A stretch of DNA of 64,000 nucleotides from Suillus spraguei (Eukaryota > Basidiomycota > Agaricomycetes > Boletales > Suillaceae), in assembly GCA_016800925.1 (NCBI GenBank), contig JABCPU010000052.1:1-64000 (forward strand). Reading direction: 5' to 3'. A model generated the notes under the pieces. It worked only from the letters and a program-made list of their open reading frames with translations, was not told where the DNA came from and did not search any database. This document shows positions 46,296 through 57,085 of this stretch, piece after piece (position 1 is the first letter of the stretch; each line of letters starts with the position of its first letter). Both the position numbers and the translations under genes were made by a program.

Positions 46296-47355
46296 ATGCT
46301 AAACCAACTCATGCCAGTCAACCATGAAGTCCTTGATGATGATTTTTGCAGTACCTCCGCCAGCTCATCTAGTGGGCTTCCCTCCACCAATGGCATGGTA
46401 GGTTTTTAGACATCCCTTCTCTGTCATGCTGATAATTGTCTTATTCAAAACTACAGAGCTTAACTATATGTCCCAATCTTGGGTTTTCAGTGACTCCTTC
46501 AACTGTAATATCAAGCCTAAAGTTAGTCAGCTCCCTTCGCTGGGTTACAGATGTATAACAAAATGACTAGTCATCCTGGTCTGCCCAACTTGTATGACCC
46601 GTGGATGTGGGATGGTCTGTTGAGCAGCCCTGGTCACAGCTGCCACAACTCCCAGCAACATTACTCAACTCAGCTTGCCCCTGCACCCAAACTCAGGACG
46701 ACATATCAGTGCTACCACTACAAACCATCTACCCGCCATCCTCCACTTTTGGGTACTTTCATTCTCCTACAGTGTGAAGCAACTGCTCATCCCCATATGC
46801 ACTCCCAATGTATGTCCTTGATTTCCTGTCTTTTGTTTTTCTTATATTCACCTTGATACACAGGTGGTATCCAGACGTCCACCATTCACATTCTACCACT
46901 ATGATCAAGCAAGATTCATCTTTCGTCTTTGGCCCTGAAATGTCCACCTCTGATGTCCTGCTGTATAAGGAACCGGTATATTAGTGGCAGAATTCTGTCG
47001 ACCCTCATCCAGGCCCTCTAATTTCAATGCAGCCTCATGCAAGTTGTGGTCAGCCAAACTCAATCCTGTTTTATATCTGTCCTCTGCCCCCCTTCTTTGT
47101 AGATGGTTATGTGACGATGCAATCTGCGGATTCATAGGGACACTGGGTGAATTAAAGGCACATTGCAAAACCAGCCATTTCACTCGTTTACCAAATGCGC
47201 TAGTCGAATGCCGTTGGGAGGCTTGTGAGTATCATAAACATGATGATCCCATGATCCATGTCATGTGGTGCGACTGCATGTGGCATCATACTTGTGAAGT
47301 CCATTTGGGGATGAAGCAAAGAGGGGTGCATAGGGGTTGCATGCACTGCAGTTAA
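46296..47355 (+). CDS. C2H2-like zinc-finger protein, copy 2 (inside foldback element)
   Basis: The proposed first exon begins at ATG 46296 (MLNQLMPVNHEVLDDDF) and ends before GTAGGT after TNGM. Further exons include one starting after CTACAG near 46455. The final block ending at 47355 reads CRWLCDDAICGFIG, ELKAHCKTSHF, CRWEACEYHKHDD and CDCMWHHTCEVHLGM, paralogous to 41150-41370. Exon boundaries between 46560 and 47000 are unclear. The gene lies between the arms of the large inverted repeat, with an LTR-like repeat just upstream. Confidence 0.55.
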
Positions 47356-48917
47356 CTTCATTTGAGGATCTAGTTCCTGACTTCCAAGGGTTCTTATTTG
47401 CAACAAACATCGAATCGTCTGCAAACGCATGCCTGCTAAAATTATCCTAATTCAATGATCTGACTAGCTCATCTGAAACTGTACTTTTGGTTTTCATCGT
47501 CCCTCCCCAATTGTCTATTGTAATTGTCTTCCCAACTATCTTCCCATCTCCTCTGAGTGCTATCTTGTTGATTTATTTTTTAAATCCAATTTTGTCCATT
47601 GAGGTGTGTAACCTATGTAGGACAGTACTTTCTAATCTACTGGACCCCCGGTGTCCATGAGTCTCAAAATCGCAAATGCCCTGATGTGAGGTGTACCCCC
47701 ATCAGTCCACCATTCCTGCTGGCCATTTTAGGTGCGCATTTTGTGTGATATAGATGTATGTTTCTACTGATATTAGGTATTGGCTAGCATTGATGGTACT
47801 TACTCATTTCTCGTCCGCTTATGCAGAGTGTTACAGGGATCTACATATTTGGAGTTGGGGTGGGGGAGGGTCAGTGGACGATTTGATGACTGATTGTTGG
47901 TGTCTCCCATTTCTCTCTTTTGGCCCCCCCTCTGGACTCCGATACAGGCGCTACATACACAATGCCAATGCCTCTGGCTGCTGGATTAGTCAGCAAAGTG
48001 TATAACTCACACATACCCGTATCTCAGACACAAAGGAGGTGTTAAGACCATACTCAAAGGGAGAGAGATCTGAAGGGCTTTGGCCTCAGTTCGTGCACTG
48101 TGCCCCTTTCCTGAGTAATGCCCCTTATTTCAGGGAGAAGGTATATGTCCAAAGATCCGGAAGGAGTTGCATGACGGATCCAGACATCCGAAGGTATCGG
48201 ATATGATACGTCCGAAGGTTATCCAGAATGTAGGAATAGAACAAGGATTAAGACTAGCTTTGGAATGAGTTCCTAACTAGAAACTAACAGAGATAGACTA
48301 TCCGAAGATAGAGTCAGAGATATAGACTATAGGAATCAATCCCAAGTCTCGGAAGATGACTTAGAGCGGAAAGTGACTTAAGTCCGGAGGAAGCAGAATG
48401 AGCAGAATCTAAGATGATATTTGAACTAAGGTTCTATGGAGATCTACAAGTGGTTTATATACTGTAAGTATCTAAGACGGATAATCAACAAGTCCGGGAC
48501 CAAGGGCTATGTACGAAGTGTAACGGAAGTCTATTAGTTAATGCGCAGCGGATCAGTAAGCACGAATCGGAAATGAAACACAGGTAACGGATCAGTGACA
48601 CAGGATGGAATTATACACAGCCGGAGTAACAGAAACAGGATGAGTGACGAAAGGAGATAGACACAGATATACACAAGGGAGATAGAGTGCGAGAAGTGAG
48701 CACATTTGGATGAGCGATCCGGACAGGATCTGTGGACCGGACGGAAATAGAATCAATCAGATCTGATCAGATATGGTTGGATCTGGGATCAGAAGTATGG
48801 TATATGACAGGAGGAGGAATCAACTTAAGCTCCTGTTAACCGGGAACCGACGGAGAGATAAGTACTCTCGAGCCAGCGTTAAGACGCTGCTATGGCCCAT
48901 GAGCTTTCACTTGCTTC
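47356..48917. other. foldback-element interior, no supported gene
   Basis: The second half (about 48040-48900) is purine-rich and contains repeated CCGGA/TCCGAAG motifs, but no coding frame and no second copy within the window. Confidence 0.45.
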
Positions 48918-49863
48918 CCATTGTCCTGCATGATACGGGAATCATGCATGGACATAACTGCTAGGTGACCCACAAAAGACCATGTCTGTTAGCTTAGCCC
49001 TCAGACTAGTCAACCCATACCTTGGTACCATACCTTGGTTCAAAACACTTCCAGACATTTCTGCTGATTCACAAATCTGCATTGTTTGAAGAAAAGTCAT
49101 ATGTGAGATGGGAATCACATAATGACCTAGTTGATGTGAGAAGAAGATTGAAGGTTTAGGTATAGCCTTACCTTTGGCTTATTCACTTTGGCTAGAGAAA
49201 ACCATAGAGACAAGTTCAAAGCCTACAAAAACCTACCAAAACAACCTATGTTTCACCTGTTTCCATTGTACTATTATTCTTGTCTCTTCTTCTTCATTTT
49301 TCCCTTACTATTTCTTACTATTAGGATGCCTTGACACCCCAAACACTTTGTAAAATTGTACCCACAGGGTATGATATCATGATGATGTCACTTCATTCTG
49401 GACAGTTCCATTTCACTTCTAGAACATTCTGCTCCACTATGATGTCATATATGATGTCATGACTCCACCTTTTCCTTTTATTCCTATTCTTTTGAGTTTG
49501 GATGAATATTTTGATTGGTTCTCTCTATATTAGCTTACATAACTATTTTCCCATGCTACATGTATCAAAGGAGAGCCCATTCTCCCCCCAAAAAATAGGA
49601 TCTCCCACTTGTCACTATATTTCAGGAGTAAATATTTCTCAAGGCTTGCAAAGTTAGTCACTTTGAAGCATTGTTAAACCAAGTGCAGGGTAACGAATTC
49701 CCTTGAGACCATTGTTATACTATTTTTAAAGCTAGGTATATGATATACCTAGGAAAATAGTCAGTTATATTAGAGACCACATCTCTCCAGTTCATATCTT
49801 TGACCAGCCACTATCTGGTCCATGTATTCTATTCTCATATCTTTGAGAATACTATCCCAGTCT

Positions 49864-50190
49864 ATTGTCTAGAAGGTTCATTCCTAGGCCAATCTTCCCA
49901 AGTTCCCACATTCAGTGCCTAGAAGGTTCATTCCTAGGCCAATCTATTCAAGTGCCCAAGTCTATTGTCTAGAAGGATCATTCCTAGACAATCTTCCCAA
50001 GTTCCCACATTCAGCGCCTAGAAGGATCATTTCTAGGCCAATCTATTCAAGTGCCCAAGTCTACTGCCTAGAAAATTCATTCCTGGGCCAATCTATTTCA
50101 CACCCAGTTTATTGTCTAGAAGGATCTTTCCTAGACAAATCTATCCACGTACACCCAGTTCCCAGCCTAGACAGTCTACCCTAGCCTCAG
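49864..50190. repeat. right subterminal hairpin array (inverted counterpart)
   Basis: About seven units of about 50 bp such as TTGTCTAGAAGGATCATTCC are followed by paired CTAGACAA or CTAGGCCAA. Some stems are mismatched (first unit). Orientation is opposite to the left array. Confidence 0.8.
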
Positions 50191-50759
50191 TTTTCCAAAG
50201 AGCAGATTTCTGAAGATAGCTCCAGCTAAGTTAATCACCAGATTTGTTTAGCAGGCCTCCCAAGAACTCACATGTTATCTACCATGAAAACTAGAAAAGT
50301 CGTAGACTGTGTTAATTGAGGACTGGCAAGAAGTCTTATCCCAGTGTAATTGTGGTGTCATTACATTCCTTACACACTGTTATATAAGACCCTCAGTTAT
50401 TAAGACACCATTGTCCAGCGATAGTAATCAAACTACCTCCAGACTTCTCCATCTCGCCACTTTCATGCTTCTGAACAAATTGCCTTAGACTCAGCACTGG
50501 CGCAGTTCTTCCACACTTCTATGACTAACCAGACACTTTCAATTTGTAAACATGTTTCAGGCCTCATTTTTATATATTAGCATTTAAACCTTTGCTCCAA
50601 AGTGCAGCTGCTCTTCTTGACGCCGGTGTAAAGATACAATCTAGCCTGGGCTGTAGATGAACCACGGCCTAAACTAGTATGCGAGTCTTGCGCTCCGTCT
50701 AGTCTGCTTCACTTGCAAAGCAAGAGTGTTCGACCCTAAAGGGAATGCTAAGTTAATAT

Positions 50760-51480
50760 AGTTTTATAATGCCCAACCTGTGGTGCATGACTGCTGTTGG
50801 AGGTAGCGAGATGCTAGCAGTGACCTCTGGTCCATGGGAAACTAGTGGTAATACTAGCGGTAAGCGCAGGAAAGCGGTAGACAAGCGGTAGCAAAAGTGG
50901 TAAAACTGCGGTATGGCGTGGGAAAGCATAGTGCAAGCGGTGAAGCACGGGAAAGCAGTAACAAGCGGTGGTGCGTGCAGTGGTAAAGAGATCCTCAAGA
51001 GACAGTAACTTTGGCAAAAGATTTTATTCCATTAGAGACAGTGATAGTGACTATTCCTAAGTACCATGTGTACCATAGAGGGAAAAGTAAGTACTGGAAT
51101 GTGCAAAGAGTCCTTTTTAACATGTACTGTGAATGGCCGGAATACATAGCGAGAACGGTAGCGAGATAGAGATATCTAGCTAAGAGGCATGCAGCAAGCA
51201 AGCGGCATCACGGAAGTTAAGGTAAGTCTTGCCGTAGCTTTAGTAATGGCAGAAACGAATATGCTATGCACCAATGGATCTTAGATGGAAATGGAATGGA
51301 CAGGAGGACATCGGTAGCGAGATTTGGTAAGGGGCAAGGATCCACGGAGCAAAAACAGTACCAGTGAAGCGAAAAGGGGTAATGCTCGCTATAGGGGTTT
51401 TCTCGGTAGCCGCTGTAGGCAGTAATGAGACACTTGTGTAAAATGGCACTTTCATGATCAGTGTGACTTTGTTCACTACA
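50760..51480 (-). repeat. diverged inverted copy of the LTR-like repeat
   Basis: Read on the minus strand it follows the start and middle of the 51856-52787 repeat (TGTAGTGAACAAAGTCACAC, GCTAATGAGA-like, AGTGAAGCG..., CCAATGGAT). With the next copy it forms an inverted pair separated by about 375 bp. Confidence 0.65.
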
Positions 51481-51855
51481 CTGGTACTCATAGAGCCGCC
51501 AGGGACAATGACCTCCTGTTTCAGCTGTACACACATTCACAACAAACACCTCCCAGTATCCTGCCTGCATGATGCAGTCGGACGGTTTTTACCACCGTTC
51601 AGGGATTAGGAACTCTTAAAACTGAATAATGACTTGGTAACCGTTAAAACGATCTCCCCACATAAACAAGAGCCCAGAGGTTGCGAGGAGAATATTTCAC
51701 CCCAAAGCAGAAAGTGTCCTCCTGTATCCCCACATCACTTCTCCTAATCAACTGTCTGCACCCAATACAATCAATACATTATAACAACATGTTTACACCA
51801 CTCCACCCGATGCTTGATACCCCTTATCAACAAGCCCTGTACCTTGTGTACCCGA

Positions 51856-52787
51856 TGTAGCGAGAAAAGTCATGCTGACCATCAAAACCCTGTTTTCGAC
51901 AAGCATCTCATTAGCGTCTGCGGCGGCAACCGAAGAATTCCCTTATAGCAAGGAAATAGCCTTTTCGCTCCACTAAGGCGAACCCATTCTTCTTCCGTGA
52001 ACCCTTACCAGATCCTCACACCAATGCCCTCATGTCCCGTCCAATTCTGTCCAGAATCCATTGGTGCATAGTTACTTCACTTCCGCCGTTACTAAATCTA
52101 TGGCAGGATTTACCTTACATCTCAAGGGGCCGCTGCACACTGTGCGCCTCTTTACTAAATACCCTATTTATTTTCCTTCTCGCTACCAGACTTGCATAAT
52201 TATCTCATACGCGCTCGCATATGTTAAAAAGGACTGAACATACATACCGTTACAGTTACTTCCTGTTACATCCCTTCACTTGGACTTAGTATCTGAAACG
52301 CTTGCTAGTCACAATCCATTTGCTTTTGAACTTTCCTCCATTCGAACATCGCTCTTTGGTTTAACCGCTGGTAACTTTACCGCTCGAAGTACCATGTGAC
52401 TTTCGACTTTGTTACTCATAACTGGACCACGGCCAGTGATCTCGCTGGGTCACTACCTCTCTCACCCACATTCTCGTTCATATGGAGTTGCTGCTACGCC
52501 AGTACTCATAACATATTTGTCTCACTCAAGTAACTTTGTTCTTGCTCTTGCTAGCTAACCGTTGTAGCTATCCTTACCGCCCAAGTACCGCTGACATCAT
52601 GCTAGTACCGCCGCTAACCTTGGAAGTTGGAATCTTTGTTGCCTTATTAGTACTTCCTTGTTTCCTTCGCACTAACTTAGAAGTAATTGCTTCTATTGCA
52701 GTCCTCTTGGGTCGAATATCTCACTCGCACCTTCAGTAGGATTATCGTTGCGCTTATACTTAGGCCAGCGGTAGTTTGTTCATTTCA
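51856..52787 (+). repeat. LTR-like repeat, copy 2
   Basis: This 932-bp copy starts TGTAGCGAGAAAAGTCATG and ends CATTTCA. It is closely similar to copy 1 at 45229-46188. No LTR-retrotransposon coding region lies between the copies. Confidence 0.7.
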
Positions 52788-55268
52788 CCAGAACTTTTGT
52801 TGTGGCTGCGGAGCTAGGGTGTACCTCAGCTGGCATCGTGATCCCAATCAAGCACAAGATGGCCCTCAAGTAGTACCACATTGTTACAACAGACATAAAG
52901 AGCAACAGACTGACGGGATCCAGTCAGTAGTTCAACAGACCTTTGTCTAACACCTCCATTTACTAAGACCTCAGTATGAGTTTCACATGGGCGCTGTTAG
53001 GCTACTCCTTACCTTGACCTATGTCCATATAAAATGAACTCGCTTTAAAGTAGACCCTGATCTGGAAGAACACTTTGCCACAGTGTTCTAACAGGGGTCG
53101 ACCAGCATTCCTTCCAGCTACGAACAATCGGTTTACTCCGAGCGCACATCTGGTCTCAGCAGTATCAAACTGCTTATTCGCTAGGCCTCTGGTGACCTAA
53201 ATGCAAGGATGGAACTTCACTATTGTGAATACCTACACACGCCTTCGCTGTTAACCGGTAAACCAAGCCTAGACCTTGGAAAACCCCAGCTGCACTTCAG
53301 TCGCCTGAACCACGAGCATACCCACACCCTCCCCAGTAGCAATATCAGTAGATCTTGATACCTATCAACTTGGTGATCAGCTATTCACTATTTACCCCTG
53401 CCAAGTTGAATCCCTTGCGACCCATGTCAAACGATGCTTTCAGCTTTGTGAGCTAAGTACAAGCCCAACGAAGGTAGGCAGGTTGTGGGAGGACCTGCAC
53501 ACCGTGCTTTCCCTGTTTATACAGACAAATACTATGCCAAGAACAGCGATCGTAATATAAGCCATGAGATAAACTGAAAAATGCTGAGTGCTATCTATTC
53601 TCGCATTGTTCAGTATTTAATGTACATGTGATTTCCGTACTTTATGTATATATGTTGCAGCAATGCTCATTTTGCTGCAGGCTCTTTATTGTGAAGCTCC
53701 CATGCCATGCTCCTCAAGTGCTTGCTGAGCACACCTGTCCTCCTGAACTTGTGCCCCATGATATATCTGCTTACCCTAATTATTATCATGCTCTCTACCA
53801 TCCTCAATACCACTCCTATCATTTTGCACTTGGCTCTTAACCTGTCTTTGAAAACATTGTGCTTCACATCCTTCTTGTTTGTTGCCCTTTACTGGCTGTG
53901 TCACTTTCGATGGCATGTACATTGTTATTAATCAGTGCAGAGAACAAGGAAGTGCTCAGCCATTGCAACATGCCAGTGTCACCGGGAATTGGTGTGAACA
54001 TGGTGCTATGATCGTTGTAGAGGATAGTGTTGAGTTGCACACAAGTCTCAGACACGTTCTGCAAAGTAATACCAACTCAGGTTTTACAGTGAACCCGCTG
54101 ACAAATGCATAGCGTACTTGTACAGAAAAATTCCTACTTATATATGCCAGCCAACGCTAAAACCATGCTGCCGACACCCGGTAATATTGCGCCATTGATG
54201 CGCCATTGATTCTGAAGATTCCTGATAAGTGTCGAGCTCATACCTCAATCCCTGATAATCCAACAGGTAGCAATGATATCATTGTTTTCACCGGCTGTCA
54301 CAACAATGAGTGTTGTTTACAGCAGGCTCCAGACCTCTCGCATTGCATTGTGTGGACTGATCTGCCTAGCCAACTGAATAGTGGAAAGGAGGCAAACTTG
54401 GACATCTAGAGCAGCGCACTGCTCTTATGGTAAAGAACTTCATGCAAATGCCAGTGAGTGCAGACGTCCATATGAGCATCAATCAGCGCTTGGCAACAGC
54501 CATGGCAGAGGCTTTCACCATGCAGGTCGATGAGATGATCAACAGTCTCACCATCTTACTACCTTCGGAGGACGCGAAGGTTTTTGGCTGCCTTTATAGG
54601 CTGATTAGTTGCTTTCTTCATCATTGCAAACATTCTGATTGCATCGTTCTAATAATATTACTTATTTGTTCACATCACATGTGTGTTTCTTTAATCTAAT
54701 TGTATTTATTTTATACACAGTACTCATGAGTAAACCCCATGCGGGTGCAGGTACAGGTCTCGCACCGGCACAAAACCTGTACCCATCAGATTTGCCGGGT
54801 CCGGGTATGGGTGCGGATATGATGGGATTTTACCTATGCAGTTCCCTGTCCAAGGTAACATACATCGTCATGGCGATTGGCTTTGATGGTTGCTTGGCAG
54901 ATCTGTTATGGTACTTCTCAAATTACTGAAACTCACACATACCCAAAAACCCTCCCTAACCATGAATGTACATGTACATTATAGCAACACCGCTATATGT
55001 GTAGTGAATAGGAATACATAAATATTTTGAGGATATGGAGCAGAAAAGATGTAACTACGATCTGGAAATCTTCATGACTTGGGGAATCAGAAGTTGGGAA
55101 TCAGAAGTCAGGGACTTGGTGCACACACACACCGCTACTGATAGTGATACTATAAATGATCAATGAGTGCTAGCTTTGACATTCCATCTATCCAAGCCAC
55201 AAGTGACGCAAATATCCATATAGTATGTCAGCATTGTCAAGGTTTTAGATAGCCCAGACTGAGCATGA
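52788..55268. other. repeat-like accessory DNA, no supported gene
   Basis: Only short frames are present. A plus frame at 54427-54699 (MVKNFMQMPVSADVH...) has no recognised family. A GC-richer patch near 54740-54820 has self-complementary GTACAGGT...ACCTGTAC. Confidence 0.4.
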
Positions 55269-56200
55269 GTCTCTCTCGCTAAGATTGATGAGGCGAGTGA
55301 TAGGCCTGGCAATTAGGAGGGTAAGGCTTCCGATGACCTTGATCTACGGATGATAGTGGGTGTCAGCAAGTGTCAAGAGAGTAGCAAATTCATGAATTCG
55401 GGGGGTCGAAAAGATATTATTGAAAGATGGGGCATTACTGCCGACTAAAATAATTTGGTTAATTGAGCTGATGTGTCACGAATTCCAAATACAAATCATT
55501 ACTCTTTTCTCAATTTCCCTAAAGCGTCTAAACCCAGTGCTAAGACAAACACAAACCACATCAAAATCCCTATATCCGCTTCTATAACCAAACTTCCTGA
55601 TGAAGATGAAGAGATCTTTTATGATGCTATCGGATAAGATAAGATAAGATAGTATCACGTCATCTTAGAATCTTCTAGAATATGATGTCATAACAATGTC
55701 ACAACTATCACATCGTATGATTCTCATTTCTATTTTATGATTGGCTAGTAGTTTCAAACTCAGTTTACATCTCAGTTTCAATATGTGTATATAGTTAGCT
55801 AGTTTCGCTGTAGTAGTTCTTTAGTTCAAACCTCTTGTATCTACAACTGTAGCAATCCAAGACATCCTTGCTCCTCTCTCTTCTTGTGATAACCTTAGTT
55901 TGAGTCCTAGTCTCTGCCCTTGCATTAATTCATTTGTGGGTTGTGACATGATGCTCTCTCACATCCCTCAAAAGTGATAGTGAGAATGTATTTACCTGTA
56001 GGATGATGGTCGGTATAGTAGATGCAGACCACAAATAACAAAGAAGGGAACAGAAAAAATGATGTCTAGGGGGATTACTCCCTCCTGAAGCTGAGTTATT
56101 GAGCAAAGCAATGACAAGAAATATGGTATCTACCTGTAGGATAATGGCCAGTACGGTGGATAAAGATTGAGGGAGAGTGTCCAGGAATAGACACTCTGAG
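55269..56200 (-). pseudogene. second OLA1 fragment, split by a solo LTR
   Basis: The reverse strand shows exon-6-like sequence (GSLTLLIARPITRLINLSER) and then parent-intron units. The unit GAGCTGATG...CTCTCTCACATCC is interrupted at 55474-55948 by an LTR. A further intron unit follows near 56100-56170, giving two TACCTGTAGGAT junctions (about 55996 and 56135). Confidence 0.82.
55474..55948. mobile_element. solo LTR, 475 bp, with TGATG target duplication
   Basis: The element begins TGTCACGAATTCC and ends GGGTTGTGACA, with 6-bp inverted ends TGTCAC/GTGACA. It is flanked by identical 5-bp direct repeats TGATG (55469-55473 and 55949-55953). The empty site is visible in the paralogous OLA1 intron sequence as GAGCTGATGCTCT. 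There is no internal coding region. Confidence 0.92.
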
Positions 56201-57085
56201 AACAATGTGTCTGGATCCCACTCTGGGTCCCTGTTAGTGACAGATGTGCTTGCTGTCCATTAGCCAGACTTTCTGGTGCTGTTGGACCTTTGAGCATGCG
56301 CAAATTTCAAATGTAGGTGATAGAGACTAACACAAACTTTTGTTTCCGTGTGCTTCCCATAGTTTTCTCAAACTTTTCATGGATTACCAATATCACATAA
56401 CACCCAACATTAACTTGTCTGAATGATTCACAACATCATGGAGGCATATCATTATGGTGCTAGTGTAGGATGGCATAGCTTGGCAGTTATTTTTTCCAGG
56501 AGACGATGAATTGCGCTGCGAATGCCTCGCATGCCAATTTTTCCATGTAAAGGATGATGGTCATTTAGAACTAGAACAGTAGTAGTGGTTTAAATACTGC
56601 GGGTTGTGTCACATCTGACCGCGTAACCTGTGACACATCTATCCGGCCCGGGATGAGCGAACTGAACCGGTTTCGGGCACGGTGCATCGTAATTTATAAA
56701 TAGCAGCACGCATAAGCGCCCAGCTTGTTTATTTTTACCTCACCCTCATTATTACGAATGGCCGGGCCATTCTATGATGGATTTGGACTGCTGCCAACGC
56801 CTGGTAGTGAGGCTCTACATTACGTACATGCATCGTCTGAACAATTACTGTCAAATCTGTAGACTTTGTTGCCACAAACTTGAACGAGGCGTAGCTAAAT
56901 CTTAATGCCGCACCACATCTGCATCAACAACAGGAATACTAACTATGTAGGATAAGCGATATGACCCCAATCAAGATCTTTCATAAAACATCAATCTCAA
57001 ACAATGCGATTATATCTACTTGCCTCATCTAGCACAAGTATATATGCAACGTACAACAACTCCAACTTCTTTTCCATCCGCCCAA
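56201..57085. other. no supported gene
   Basis: Non-coding DNA downstream of OLA1 on the minus strand. No repeat or gene was recognised apart from the OLA1 3' flank. Confidence 0.4.

Larger units (their letters stand above)
43764..50408. mobile_element. large foldback element with 1.3-1.5-kb inverted arms
   Basis: The left arm (about 43764-45105) is the reverse complement of the right arm (about 48918-50408). Matching landmarks are GTGTAAGGAATG at both outer ends, the AAGACTTCTTGCCAGTCCTC block, subterminal hairpin arrays, and GTCCATGCATGATTC at both inner ends. The right arm carries small extra insertions. The arms have no coding potential. The interior contains an LTR-like repeat (45229-46188) and the zinc-finger gene copy 2. 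No transposase is visible, so movement would depend on enzymes supplied elsewhere. A target-site duplication was not identified. Confidence 0.8.

Noticed and set aside
48040..48920. Possible LTR starting TGTTAAGACC
   Set aside because: No convincing CA end, no second copy and no target duplication in the window.
49864..50140. Regularly spaced repeats resembling a CRISPR array
   Set aside because: The spacers are themselves repeated, the units are palindromic transposon subterminal repeats, and the host is a fungus.
49915..50184. Open frame with repeating PRRFIPRPIYSSAQVYCLEGS-like peptides
   Set aside because: It is the translation of the tandem hairpin array. The left arm equivalent is not open in a matching way.
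50690..50745. tRNA-like GTTCGACC stretch
   Set aside because: No cloverleaf could be formed around it.
46188..51856. LTR retrotransposon bounded by the two 0.95-kb repeats
   Set aside because: No gag-pol coding lies between them. The interval includes only part of the foldback element and the zinc-finger gene, so the two copies look like separate insertions.
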